This document shows positions 31,400 through 40,963 of a stretch of DNA of 64,000 bases, one piece after another (within the stretch, counting starts at the first letter, position 1; each line of letters starts with the position of its first letter). The translations under genes were made by a program, and so were the position numbers. The notes beneath the pieces were generated by a model. The model was given only the letters and a program-made list of their open reading frames with translations. It did no database searches and was not told the origin of the DNA. Source of the DNA: Trichomonas vaginalis G3 (taxonomy: Eukaryota; Parabasalia; Trichomonadida; Trichomonadidae); contig NC_067203.1 in assembly GCF_026262505.1 (NCBI RefSeq), positions 2,852,001-2,916,000 of the forward strand, written 5' to 3'.

Positions 31400-32338
31400 A
31401 TGATTTCAACAATCGGTACAACAACAATTCAAACTACAGCACCAAACTCGTTAGTTATGAATCCTACGTCAATGTTAGTAGAGATGAAAAGCTTTATTCC
31501 TTCTTCATATACTTTTGAAACAGAAATCCAGAAGATAAAGCAAGAACTTTTAACAAGTAATTTAGACTGTAGTGCGAAAGATGAAACAAATGAACAGTAT
31601 CTTTATGACATGCAGGATATTATTGACCATTTGCCTAAACTACCTGAAGTTCAGCAGCAAAAACTAACTATTCCTGAATTCGACGAAATTGAAGTCAAAG
31701 CAACTGACTCAGTAGAAATAAAGAAATTCATACGTAAAGTAAATTATGAATTCCTTGGTTTTCATTGCAACCATAAAGTTATGGACAAAGATTGCGACAT
31801 GGTTTATAAAAATATTTCTGACATATATAAATCGGTGGAGTTTAAGACATACGACAACTTTGTTTCATTAGTTGCTGAATGTGTTTGGGAAATAAGAGAT
31901 AAAGATAGAAGAGACAAAGTATGGAACGAACAAATAAGACCCGCTATGTTTGAGATGAAGAGAGCAATTGACGCTTTAGTTGTTTTAGCTGGTAATGTTT
32001 CAATGTATAACGCAAAAACGATGCCGCAATGTTCAAAATGTAAAGCAGCAATAAGAAAATATAACTACTCAGTCAAAGAGATAGAAAGAATGCGAAACGA
32101 CTATGCAGACTTAAAGAAAGAAGCAGAAAAGCCAGCAGAAGATAAAATGGATATGTTGACATTTCTTAATAAAAACTATCCAACAGCAGAAGATTTCCTT
32201 CTGTCTGACGTCAAGAAGAAATATAAAGAGACTTTCGGCACGATTAAAACATTCGATGTACTAAAAGAAGAAATTGAAGCTACGAAATTGTTTAGGATTT
32301 CAAATATACATCGTACAATTCATGTAAAACGCTTGTGA
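31400..32338 (+). CDS. Conserved Maverick protein, 312 residues
   Basis: ATG 31400 follows TTTTTTATTTTGTATAAAAG. Intact here and in Y (304 residues, 60899-61813); a badly damaged copy is at 41792-42336. The two intact copies differ mostly at the extreme ends (MISTIGTTTIQTTAPNSLVM versus MLATTAPNSLVM). The middle is acidic and helical, with CNHKVMDKDCDM and a CSKCKAA pair that could bind zinc. The C-terminus (LLSDVKKKYKETFG...ATKLFRISNIHRTIHVKRL) looks like a winged-helix-type module. No family recognised. Always next to the KilA-N genes, so a regulatory role is possible. Confidence 0.65.
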   Translation: MISTIGTTTIQTTAPNSLVMNPTSMLVEMKSFIPSSYTFETEIQKIKQELLTSNLDCSAKDETNEQYLYDMQDIIDHLPKLPEVQQQKLTIPEFDEIEVKATDSVEIKKFIRKVNYEFLGFHCNHKVMDKDCDMVYKNISDIYKSVEFKTYDNFVSLVAECVWEIRDKDRRDKVWNEQIRPAMFEMKRAIDALVVLAGNVSMYNAKTMPQCSKCKAAIRKYNYSVKEIERMRNDYADLKKEAEKPAEDKMDMLTFLNKNYPTAEDFLLSDVKKKYKETFGTIKTFDVLKEEIEATKLFRISNIHRTIHVKRL

Positions 32339-32431
32339 AAAAAGAGGTGAAAAAACGGGTGAGATCTCACCTCTTCACCTAAACATTATTTTTGCTGAAA
32401 AATGACCAAATTTCATGAATTTCATTAGTTA

Positions 32432-32488
32432 GAAAAATAACGCTAATTTTTTCTAAGAAAAATTTTTATTTTGTATGTAAAGACAGTA
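32432..32488 (+). promoter_or_regulatory. Start-proximal AT-rich motif, duplicated ahead of two genes
   Basis: AAATAACGCTAATTTTTTCT, then A3-5 T4-5 ATTTTGTATGTAAAGACAGTA immediately before ATG. A nearly identical ~57-bp block precedes the KilA-N gene at 33131-33188, and the 3' half precedes the Y KilA-N gene (60016-60050). Other genes show a shorter version (TTTATTTTTATATAA-ATG). Likely a core promoter with a very short leader; inference. Confidence 0.55.
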
Positions 32489-33100
32489 ATGTCAAACATT
32501 GAGTTTGAAACAGTTAGAAAGATAGACAATGACACCAAAGTGGTTAGAATTGGTGATTTAAACGTAAGATACTCAAAGAAATACAACAAATATTCTTTGT
32601 CAGACATTATATCTCCATCTGGAAAGAAAACAAACGACTGGGTTAGAAATGCTTCAACTCAGAAAATTTTGACAAGAAATCCTGAGCTTATGATATCAGT
32701 AGCATTTCATGGAACAAGAGCATATCTTATAGACAAAAGTCTTATACCAATAGTTTTGTTATGGATTGACCCAGTTGTTGGATATAACTTCATAACTTAT
32801 GGTTCATTCGATACGGAACGTTGCAGTGAAGGCTTACTTTACATCGTTCAGAAACCGAAGGACTTCAATACAAAGAGATATAAGATAGGAAGGACATATA
32901 ATATAACTCAAAGATATGACTCTACAGTCAATAGAGTCAAGGTTGTGTTTGTTAATGATATGAGAGCTGCTGAAACAGAACTGCTTGAAGTTTTTGAGAA
33001 AATGTATGGTGCTCCCACGAAAGGTAAAGAAACGTTTGAAGTAGATGAGATAGATAAAGCTATAAAATTATTTGACGAAGTTGCTGAAAAATACATGTAA
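32489..33100 (+). CDS. KilA-N-like protein with T5orf172/GIY-YIG-like C-terminus, 203 residues
   Basis: The ATG at 32489 is chosen; the frame extends six codons upstream (YVKTV) but those belong to the repeated promoter block. The N-terminal half has KilA-N-like DNA-binding features (YSLSDIISPSGKKTNDWVRN, LIPIVLLWIDPVVGYNFI). The C-terminal half matches the T5orf172/MUG113 branch of GIY-YIG-like folds: GLLYIVQKP, RYKIGRTYNITQRYD, AAETELLEVFEKMY, GKETFEVDEIDKAIKLFDEV. Such proteins are common in large DNA viruses and their relatives. Likely a DNA-binding or nicking regulator. No homologue is seen in X or Y within the window. Confidence 0.7.
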   Translation: MSNIEFETVRKIDNDTKVVRIGDLNVRYSKKYNKYSLSDIISPSGKKTNDWVRNASTQKILTRNPELMISVAFHGTRAYLIDKSLIPIVLLWIDPVVGYNFITYGSFDTERCSEGLLYIVQKPKDFNTKRYKIGRTYNITQRYDSTVNRVKVVFVNDMRAAETELLEVFEKMYGAPTKGKETFEVDEIDKAIKLFDEVAEKYM

Positions 33101-33188
33101 AGCGTTTATTTTTGGTCTTTTGTGAAAGTCAGAAAATAACGCTAATTTTTTTCTAACAAAAATTTTTATCTTGTATGTAAAGACAGTA

Positions 33189-34015
33189 ATGTCAACATCA
33201 GAGAACACAACAATTGCTATCTTTCATGAAGCCATAAATGAAGAATACGAATACATACAGTATAACAAACAATTGAGACTCATTCGTTCAGTCAAAGATG
33301 ACATGTACCAAATGCAAAGTATAATGAACGCTCTTCGTTCTACAAAGCAAGCATATCATTGGTTTGAAAACCAACAGACAAAAGAACTTTTAGAAGAATT
33401 TCCTCATATGATTGCTTCCCTCGGAAAACCGAGAGAAGAGATTCCGTACGAAAATCGCAAGAATTTGGCTCCTGGTTTGAAAGGTTATTATGTTCATAGA
33501 CTTTTAGTAAATGCTGTAGCAATGTGGGCTTCACCTCGTTATGCTTGTTATATTTTCATGATGTTAGATGAACTATATAAAGCAGAACGTGGAGAGATGG
33601 AAAAGAAACTTCAAGCAAAAGATGAAGTCATTGAATCCAAAGACAAAAGCATACAGAAAAGAATACCGCGTTCAGTACCAAAAGGAAAGGAAAAGAGTTA
33701 TAAGTATATGATTTATACTGAAGAGTTGGAGAAAGAAGAAGATAAAGATATGGTTATGTTGCATTTAGTCAGAAGAAACAACAAGAGCTTTTATGACTTA
33801 GCTAAAATATATAAATCTGACAGAAACTGGTTCTATTGTGAAAACTTACCGATTTCAATGACTCCGAATGAACAAATAAAGGAAATTGTCAAAATACTCT
33901 TCCTCAAACACACTATGACATCAAAGGTTGCACAATACTTACATTCAAAGAAGACTTAACATTACTGAAGGAAAAAATAACAGAATATTTCGACAACTTC
34001 AAAGAGGAAGAATGA
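33189..34015 (+). pseudogene. KilA-N domain protein with DUF3627-like tail, one frameshift
   Basis: ATG 33189 follows the same promoter block as the upstream gene. KilA-N core: QAYHWFENQQTKELL, then a loop, then GYYVHRLLVNAVAMWASPRY. A coiled coil (EKKLQAKDEVIESKDKSI) and a DUF3627-like tail (YKYMIYTEELEKEEDKDMVM, YKSDRNWFYCENLPISM) follow. The open frame ends at 33959, but the intact Y copy shows the true tail (THYDIKGCTILTFKEDL ... FDNFKEEE, ending 34015) is in another frame after a shift near 33890. The loop (33415-33438) is a GC-rich palindrome. Probable sequence-specific DNA-binding regulator. Confidence 0.75.
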
Positions 34016-34046
34016 AGTCACGACAACATTAACGAAGAGAGAATGA

Positions 34047-34108
34047 GGTGAAAAAGAGGTGAAAAAACGGGTGAGATCTCACCTCTTCACCTAAAATATA
34101 TTTTTGTG
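34047..34108. repeat. AGATCT-centred nested palindrome
   Basis: GGTGAAAAAACGGGTGAGATCTCACC then TCTTCACC, read as nested arms, followed by TAAAATATATTTTTG. One of about a dozen dispersed copies; others of the same GGTGA type are near 22850, 31262, 32370, 48690, 60680 and 61925, and of the GGGTAG/GTTAG type near 40580, 40765, 41675, 50395 and 60860. Confidence 0.75.
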
Positions 34109-34139
34109 CTATATTTACACTCATTTACGAAGAAGTCAT

Positions 34140-34535
34140 GAATCCTACGTCAATTATGTTCGACACTGATAACATTAACGATAACATAAACGATAACATA
34201 AACGATAACATTAACGATAACATAAATGCTCCATGTCAATTATGTTCGACACTGATAACATTAACGATAACATAAACGATAACATTAACGCTAACATAAA
34301 TGCTCCATGTCAATTATGTTCGACACTGATAACATTAACGATAACATTAACGATAACATAAACGATAACATTAACGATAACATAAATGCTCCATGTCAAT
34401 TATGTTCGACACTGATAACATTAACGATAACATTAACGATAACATAAACGATAACATTAACGATAACATAAATGCTCCATGTCAATTATGTTCGACACTG
34501 ATAACATTAACGATAACATAAACGATAACATTCAT
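34140..34535. repeat. Minisatellite with higher-order units
   Basis: 12-bp variants of GATAACATTAAC / GATAACATAAAC repeat many times and are grouped into about five blocks, each opened by TGCTCCATGTCAATTATGTT then CGACACTGATAACA. Non-coding. Confidence 0.85.
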
Positions 34536-34554
34536 TTTTGCATTAATCCTGCTG

Positions 34555-34629
34555 TGTTGTCAAAATGTCATGTTGTCATCATTTTTAAAAGAAGTTAATT
34601 AACCTGGTGACATGGTGACGTGGTGACAC
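34555..34629. repeat. Right arm of the inverted repeat flanking the KilA-N cassette
   Basis: Reverse complement of 31126-31200 (TTAATTAACCTGGTGACATG core). Ends the repeat-rich spacer before the 157-residue gene. Confidence 0.75.
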
Positions 34630-34657
34630 CATCAGTTCTTCAAAAATATATTTTTGC

Positions 34658-35131
34658 TTAAATAGCTTCAGGGTCTATTTCTTCAACCATTTCACTTCCT
34701 TCGTCAATGTCAATAGAAGCTTCTTCAACCTTTGGTAAGAATTTCTGTATAACATCTTTGTTCGTTATTGTCTTCAGAGATGAAGGATAATATTTCACAG
34801 ATGTTTCACCCTTCTTATATTCTTTCTGTTCGGAAAGATTTAAAGCAATACTGAAGAAGTCAACGTTAGAGTTCTTTATGACAGTATAATGAGTATCTTT
34901 GACATTCACGAAGAAACTCTTTTGTTTCAAAACTACTGCTAACTCTTGTGAAGTATAACGTTTGCGGTCAATGACGATAGCTAATGGTCTGACATACTGA
35001 CCAAACTTAGATTCTTTCACAAACTTCTTGTTAAAGATAACATTAACATTTGAAGCGTTACTGAACTCATTCTTGATGGCAGTAGCGAGAGCATTGTATG
35101 AAAAGAACTTGCAATCTTGCATGTGTTTCAT
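34658..35131 (-). CDS. Conserved Maverick protein, 157 residues, divergent from PolB
   Basis: The ATG at 35131 follows TTTTATTTTAA. Intact in W and Y (58429-58902), differing at few residues. The N-terminus (MKHMQDCKFFSYNALATAIK) and middle (RPLAIVIDRKRYTSQELAVV) look alpha/beta; the tail is acidic (EEASIDIDEGSEMVEEIDPE). In both elements it is back to back with PolB across about 90 bases, so the two likely share a promoter. No family recognised. Candidates include a polymerase accessory or terminal-protein-related factor, purely from position. Confidence 0.65.
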   Translation of the reverse strand: MKHMQDCKFFSYNALATAIKNEFSNASNVNVIFNKKFVKESKFGQYVRPLAIVIDRKRYTSQELAVVLKQKSFFVNVKDTHYTVIKNSNVDFFSIALNLSEQKEYKKGETSVKYYPSSLKTITNKDVIQKFLPKVEEASIDIDEGSEMVEEIDPEAI

Positions 35132-35222
35132 TAAAATAAAAATATTAAATTATTTTGAAAAATAACTTAAAAAAAATCTAATCTAATTTTTTCAAAAAAT
35201 ATTTTTTTATTTCCTACTAAAG

Positions 35223-38200
35223 ATGTATCGGAAGTTGTCTAAGTTAGAACACTCGGAAATAAAACAACTTCTTACAGAAGCTAACATAGAAGTAGCAAAA
35301 CATTACGCAACAAACAAAAAAGCACTCGCTGACATCCTCAAAGACTACAATGGTGCAATAAGTTATGATAGAATTCATGAGTTCATAAAGCCAACGCGGC
35401 GAGGACGAAGTCCATGCAAGAGCATTTCCTTTAAATGACGTTGCTATTGACTTATATCATAGACGTTCAGTACCTCATGAAGTAAGAAGAGAAATGTTTG
35501 ACATAACAAATGCAAACGTTGGTGAAACAAGAAGAAGAGACGACACACTGAAACAACAGAGAAGAGAGATGTTTAAAAGTGCTATAGAACAAGTTCGCAA
35601 AGCTAACGATGTCATTCGTTCCATTGACGACAAACCAAAAGAAGGTGAGAGATGGTTAAAGAAAGATGAAGAGAATAGGAAGAGAAATGTGAAGTCAGGC
35701 AATAGACTCATTGACTTTAACATCGAAGCTTTAGATGAACCAAACAGAGACTACTTACACAAACATTTCGGTAAGGTTTTCATGAGACTCTTAGAGAAGA
35801 TTAAAATAAACTCCCAACAAAGATGGATGGTATGTTATAAACTTGGTGGAAAGTATGAATGTTCTACGTTAAACCTCAATAATATTGGAACATTACTACA
35901 TCAGCTCTTGAAGGAGAACTTTATATCAGAGATAGAAGCAAATGCTGCAGGTATTGTTGAAATGCACTATGACTTCTTCTTGACAAACATAAAGAATCTT
36001 ACCGAAATAAAGATGTATGATTTAACAGAATATGAAGGCTTAATGATGTCAGATGTAAAGAAAGGCAAACCAAAAAAGAGACCATATAGAGATGAAAGCA
36101 CACTGACAAATGACCAGAAAGCCATTTTGGAAGTTCTTAAGCAAACAGGAAACCCAGCACTTATAGAAAGCTTTTGGAAAGATAATGGTGAAAAGAAGTT
36201 TTATAAGAAGAGAAGCGGTCAGTTCTGGAAGTATCTTTGCACATTACCTATAAATCTTGAACGCTACCAAATCTTCAATGAACTGAACAAAAGAACTGCA
36301 ACACTTATGACAGAGGACAATTGTTTCGTTTATGCTTGCATTCAGGCTGGAGTAAATGAAGAAACTATTGACCACATGAGAGAAGTCATTCGTGTTAGAG
36401 ACTTTCCTCAAAGTAAAGTACAAGAAATTTCTGATGCAACAGGTATAGCATTTAATGTTACCATTGGTTACTTCAATGACTCAAGACATAATGAAATAAA
36501 GAGATACATACCAAAAGAATGTGAAACTGTTAGAACTATTGACTTACTTCTTGTTGAAGACCACTACATGCTAAATGAAAGATTACCAATGACAACATAT
36601 TTCGTCAGAAATTACAAAGAAATTCTCAAAGCTTGTGGTGGAATGAACATTGAGAAACAAATGAAGATTTATACAAAGAGAGAAGATAAATATGTAGTTC
36701 GTTATGATAGAACAACACCGTTATGGGATGTTATGAAAACATTGTGGGAGTGCAAATATTTCGAACCTATTTCTTATGGAGAACTTTTCACATATACGAC
36801 TGACTTATATAAACAGAACCTTGCACCATTTAAAGATTTGACATATGCTCCAAAGTATTGTGTACAACTGAAGAAGAAAGCCGAGTCAAAAGAAGTAAAT
36901 AAAAATAAGTGCAAGTTCATTCCTGAGCACGTTTTCTTTGCTGACTTTGAGTGCAGTACCGATGGCTTTCATAAAGCTTTTAACATATGTTATGACAGTG
37001 AAGATGGTTCAGTGAGTGAAAGCATATGGGGTCAGAACTGTGCAACAGAATTTTTGGAACGACTTCCTGACAAGAGTTTAATATATTTCCATAACCTCAG
37101 TTATGATATAAACTTCATCTTAAGACACATAACAGAAGTGAAAGGAACTCCCATCATTAAAGGTTCACGAACAATGCAAATAACTGGCTTATATAAAGGA
37201 AGGGCAATTATTATAAAAGACTCTTACAGTGTTATAAATAAGAAGCTTAAACTATTTCCTGCTATGTTTAACTTACAAACAGGACCGAAAGAAGTATTTC
37301 CTTACAACTACTACAGCAGTGTTTTGTTAGCAAATGACAACAGAACTGGTGTCATTTCTGAAGCATGTAAGTTTATCCGGGATGCAGATACATTCATGAA
37401 AAACATAGATTCCATCAAAGGTTGCAGAATAGATGAGAACCACTTCGACTTAGAAAAGTATAGCACATTTTATTGCAAACAAGATGTAAGAATTTTAAGA
37501 GAAGGTTTTGTTAAGTTCCGCAATGACATATTGAAAGAATTTGATTTAAACGTTTATGACTACGTTAGTATTTGTTCAATTGCTAACAAATTGTTTGAGA
37601 ACAGAGTGTACTTCCCGAATGGAAATTTATATGACCTCTCAAATAAACCAAGAGAATTTATTTCGAGATGCATTCAAGGTGGAAGATGTATGCTGTCAGA
37701 TAACATTAAACAAAAGAGCGAAAAGAAACTCATTGCTGACTTCGACGCTGTTTCATTATACCCTTCAGCAATTGCAAGACTCTATACTTTAGAAGGTATA
37801 CCGAAAGTATTGAAGGAAGAAATGTTAAGCACAGAGTATCTCATGAGACATTTATTCAATGACGACCAAAAGGAACCCATTGGTGAAAAGTTTATGTCTG
37901 GCTTCTTTGTTCTCATTAAGATAACAGAGATTGGAATACATAGACACTTTCCTTTAATAGTTTGTGACCCTGAACTAAATCCAGAACTTAACGTTCCCAG
38001 AAGTTCAAACACTTGCTGTTTAATGTATGTTGACCATATAACATTACAAGACCTCATAAAATATCAAGGTGTCAAATGTGAAGTGTTGCAAGGATACTAT
38101 TACGATGGAAACAGAGATATTAGAATAAGAGATGAAGTAAAGAAGTTGTTTGAGTTAAGGTTAAAGTATAAGAAAGAAGGAAATCCTTTGCAAGAAAATA

Positions 38201-39000
38201 TAAAGCTCATTCTGAACAGTATTTATGGCAAAACTATTCTATCTCCTATTGAGTCAAAAATAACCATAGTAAATGACAAAGATGCTATAAGATATGCCAT
38301 CAGAAACTACAACCATATAGTGAAGTTCGAAGGTTTGGATGGTTCAGATAAAACTATTTTCAAGCTAACGAAAAGCATTTGCAGACACTTTAACTTCTGT
38401 CCACTTGGTGTTAACATTCTGTCTATGTCGAAGAGAATAATGTGTGAAGTATTCTGTACTGCTGAGGACTTAGGAATGGACATCTTTTATAGCGATACCG
38501 ACAGTATGCATCTCTACAATGAAGATATCCCTCGTTTAGCTGAAGAGTTTGAGAAACGTTATGGAAGAGTTCTCATTGGTAAAAACCTTGGTGAATTTCA
38601 TAGCGACTTTGCAGAAATCACACCTGGAAAACAAAGTTTAGTATACAAGTCAATATTTTGTGGAAAGAAGACTTACATAGACTTACTCACGAATGATTTA
38701 AATGAAGTTGCATTTCACTGCAGAATGAAAGGCGTGAAGCAAGATGTTATTGCTTTAACCGCTAATGAAATGTTTCCTGACTCTGTTCAGTGTTTCTATG
38801 ATGAAGATAAAGGTTTAATGGTTCCGCAAGGAACATATGACAAAGACTCTGAGTTCAGTTTAATGAAACTTTACAAAGCACTTCATGATGGTCAAGAGAT
38901 TGGATTTGACTTATGTAAGTCTTCTAGTCCTTGCTTTGCTGAAAAGTTTAACTTCTCAATAACGACTAAAACAAGCTTTATTCGTAAGTTGAAGTTCTGA
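35223..39000 (+). pseudogene. Protein-primed family B DNA polymerase (W), broken by a hairpin insertion
   Basis: Replicative polymerase of the element, about 1250 residues. ATG 35223 starts a frame stopped at 35438; the main frame is open 35494-39000. The break is a 25-bp GC-rich double-hairpin insertion at 35390-35414 absent from Y. Motifs: Exo I ADFECST (about 36940), Exo II FHNLSYDINFIL (37087), Exo III FYCKQDV (37468), polymerase A DFDAVSLYPSAI (37739), B LILNSIYGKT (38207), C YSDTDS (38488). All exonuclease and polymerase acidic residues are present. An internal ATG at 35494 could still give an N-terminally shortened enzyme retaining all catalytic motifs. Confidence 0.85.
35390..35414 (+). 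repeat. 25-bp double-hairpin insertion inside PolB
   Basis: Lies between GTTCATAAA and TGCAAGAG, which are directly joined in the Y polymerase (58140-58185, minus strand). Contains GCC-AACGC-GGC, GA, GGAC-GAA-GTCC, A. Its last 19 bases are identical to the intergenic copy at 62348-62374 (minus strand). Length 25 shifts the frame. Confidence 0.9.
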
Positions 39001-39055
39001 GGTCATTTATTTTTGTCAGCAATGAGGTCATTCGTGATAAAAATAATGAGGTCAT

Positions 39056-39547
39056 TTACAATACTGCGATGGTAGAGTTTAAGAGTTGTGCTTCAATGTA
39101 GAGACAGTCCTTATGGTCTGGAGGTAGCAAAACAGGTGCTTTATGGTCATGAGTGGAGAACATGTCTATCCAAAACTCACGATTGAAGCCAGTTAATTTA
39201 TAGTATTTAGGGTTAGGAAGTGGTGAAGTTCTTGTATGACCAATGAACTCATTTTCAACTCCCTTACTTAAGTTTGAATATAATATAGCTTGCTTTCTAT
39301 CCCAAATACCTGGAAATCTAATTTCGGAAAATTCATTTTTCCTCGGAAGCATTGCATCATAATTGAAAACATTCTTGAAATCATCACTTGGTTCAGAGAT
39401 TTGAAATCTTATACGTAATGGATTTTTTTTCTTTTTAGCTACTTCATTGAATGGTGAGAATACAATGAATTGACAGTCATGAGTTCCATCAGCATTTGCT
39501 ACAAACTCGTAATGAAAGTCTATAAGTTGTGGCTGACTACCTTCTTC
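39056..39547 (-). pseudogene. Virion structural protein, N-terminally truncated (W copy)
   Basis: The C-terminal 160 residues match the intact 285-residue protein of X. The match ends at about 39547 (KEEGSQPQLIDFHYEF side); upstream sequence is unrelated, although the frame stays open to 39604. This marks the truncation of Maverick W. It converges on PolB, 55 bases apart, without the hairpin insertion found here in X and Y. Confidence 0.75.
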
Positions 39548-40241
39548 TTTCATCATAGGCATTGAACTTTCAAAAGTTGCTCTATAATATCTCCAACCCG
39601 TCATTCTCGCGAATATTTCATTTATCTTTCGAATGAATGAAACACATTCCGGATTAATCGGTTAGTGGTTTGGCACCAAGAAGTAGCGTCATTATTAATA
39701 AATAAAAAAATCAAAAACATAAAAGATGAAAAATGAGGATTTATATTTATGAAAATATCACTATGCTGCAGGATATATTTAAGAAACTGTGGGATAAGAG
39801 TAAAAAAGAAGGAGCGAGTAAAGTTTGGAAAGCATGCAAAGAAGGGGAAAATTGGATTTTTAAGAATAAAGAGAGCATTAGTGACGTTGCTGATCAATAA
39901 CCAACAAGCTGCCCCAATAAGAGAGTTTAAATAAGGAGAAAAAGTTTTCAAAGCTTCAAAAACATACTAAGGATAAAAATATTTTAAGGGCCGTAAGCGC
40001 GAGATATCCATTAAAGATCTCATATTTATTTTCCTACGTATCATACCTCCTATTTTTATTAAGTATTCTTTCAGCAATATCCACCAACTGCGTAACCTGC
40101 TTGTGCTCCCATCGACCGGATTACCTGCTTAGTACCTATAATGACCACCTAATGAAGTTCCTGCCGTTTTGCTACTGGTGCAAAAAGTTTGCAACGGGGT
40201 TAATAATCTTTTTATGAACCAACCCGCAGCTTTCTTAATTC
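39548..40241. other. Unassigned sequence before the gap, possible remnant of another element
   Basis: Not homologous to W, X or Y. A plus-strand frame at about 39762-39899 gives LQDIFKKLWDKSKKEGASKV and WIFKNKESISDVADQ; a minus-strand stretch at 40060-40120 gives VIRSMGAQAGYAVGGYC. Both recall small Maverick virion proteins, but nothing is firm. Confidence 0.35.
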
Positions 40242-40341
40242 NNNNNNNNNNNNNNNNNNNNNNNNNNNNNNNNNNNNNNNNNNNNNNNNNNNNNNNNNNN
40301 NNNNNNNNNNNNNNNNNNNNNNNNNNNNNNNNNNNNNNNNN
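40242..40341. other. Assembly gap of 100 N
   Basis: Exactly 100 N, the usual placeholder for unknown size. The next 2 kb (40342-42336) is unusually rich in single-base indels relative to the homologous copies, so treat it as low quality. Confidence 0.99.
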
Positions 40342-40565
40342 CTTCTTAACAAATTCAAGAAGCTATATGCATACCATTTTAAAACAAATATTTTACATAT
40401 ATTAAATGCTTCAGGTTGAAAGAATACGGTGGAGCCAAAAGTGGCTCGACCTCAAAACAAGCATTTTATGAGCTTACAAAGGGTGTTATGAATGAATTCA
40501 AAGGTATTTACATACATCCTGACCTCGTTCATTTTGTTGCTAAATTCAGCAAAAATAATGTTTAG
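40342..40565 (+). pseudogene. KilA-N fragment
   Basis: From about 40414 the frame reads LKEYGGAKSGSTSKQAFYEL, TKGVMNEFKGIYIHPDLVHF, VAKFS and stops at 40563-40565 where an AGATCT-type palindrome begins. YIHPDLVHFVA is a classic KilA-N block. The N-terminal half is lost to the gap region. The loop contains the hairpin GAGCCA-AAAG-TGGCTC (40432-40447). Confidence 0.6.
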
Positions 40566-40963
40566 GGTAGATGGGTAGATATAACCCGATTTCTAACCTC
40601 TTTTCTACCCTCATGAATTTTCATGAATTTCATCGTAAATGTTTTGTCGAAACTTCTTCATCGTATATGCTTTGTCGAAACTTCTCGTAAAGTTTTTGTC
40701 AAGACTTCTTCATCGTAATGAGCGTAAATGACAAAAAAATAATGTTTAGGGTAGAAGGGTAGATATAACCCGATTTCTAACCTCTTTTCTACCCTCATGA
40801 ATTTTCAATGAATTTTCATGATTCTTCGTAAAATGTTTTGTCATGATTTCATCGTAAATGTTTTGTCGAGATTTTTATCGTTGTGGTCGACGGTTAAGCC
40901 ACAAACGAATGTCCGACGTCCCACCAAAAAATATTTTTTATTTTTATTGTAGTAAGAACAGAA
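40566..40963. other. Maverick intergenic repeats upstream of a KilA-N copy
   Basis: Two nested palindromes of the GGGTAGA...TCTACCC type with centre GTAGATATAAC (about 40555-40620, 40735-40800), short repeats of GTAAATGTTTTGTCGA type, a hairpin TTGTGG/CCACAA (about 40880-40903) and AATATTTTTTATTTTTATTG before the ATG at 40964. Confidence 0.6.

Larger units (their letters stand above)
22240..39547 (+). mobile_element. Maverick W, left end to a truncation in the structural gene
   Basis: It begins at 5'-AGTTAGTATGG after a TT, as X and Y do, and has a 676-bp TIR matching theirs. Gene order is TIR gene, hydrophobic protein, structural protein, ATPase, 102-residue protein, penton-like protein, fibre, integrase, KilA-N cassette, 157-residue protein, PolB, then the structural gene cut at about 39547. 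The capsid half is missing. Frameshifts in ATPase, penton, fibre, KilA-N and PolB suggest it is inactive. Confidence 0.85.

Noticed and set aside
32471-32488. Six extra N-terminal codons (YVKTV preceded by TTG) for the T5orf172 and KilA-N proteins
   Set aside because: The same bases precede three unrelated starts as part of the repeated promoter block, and the upstream codon is TTG, not ATG.
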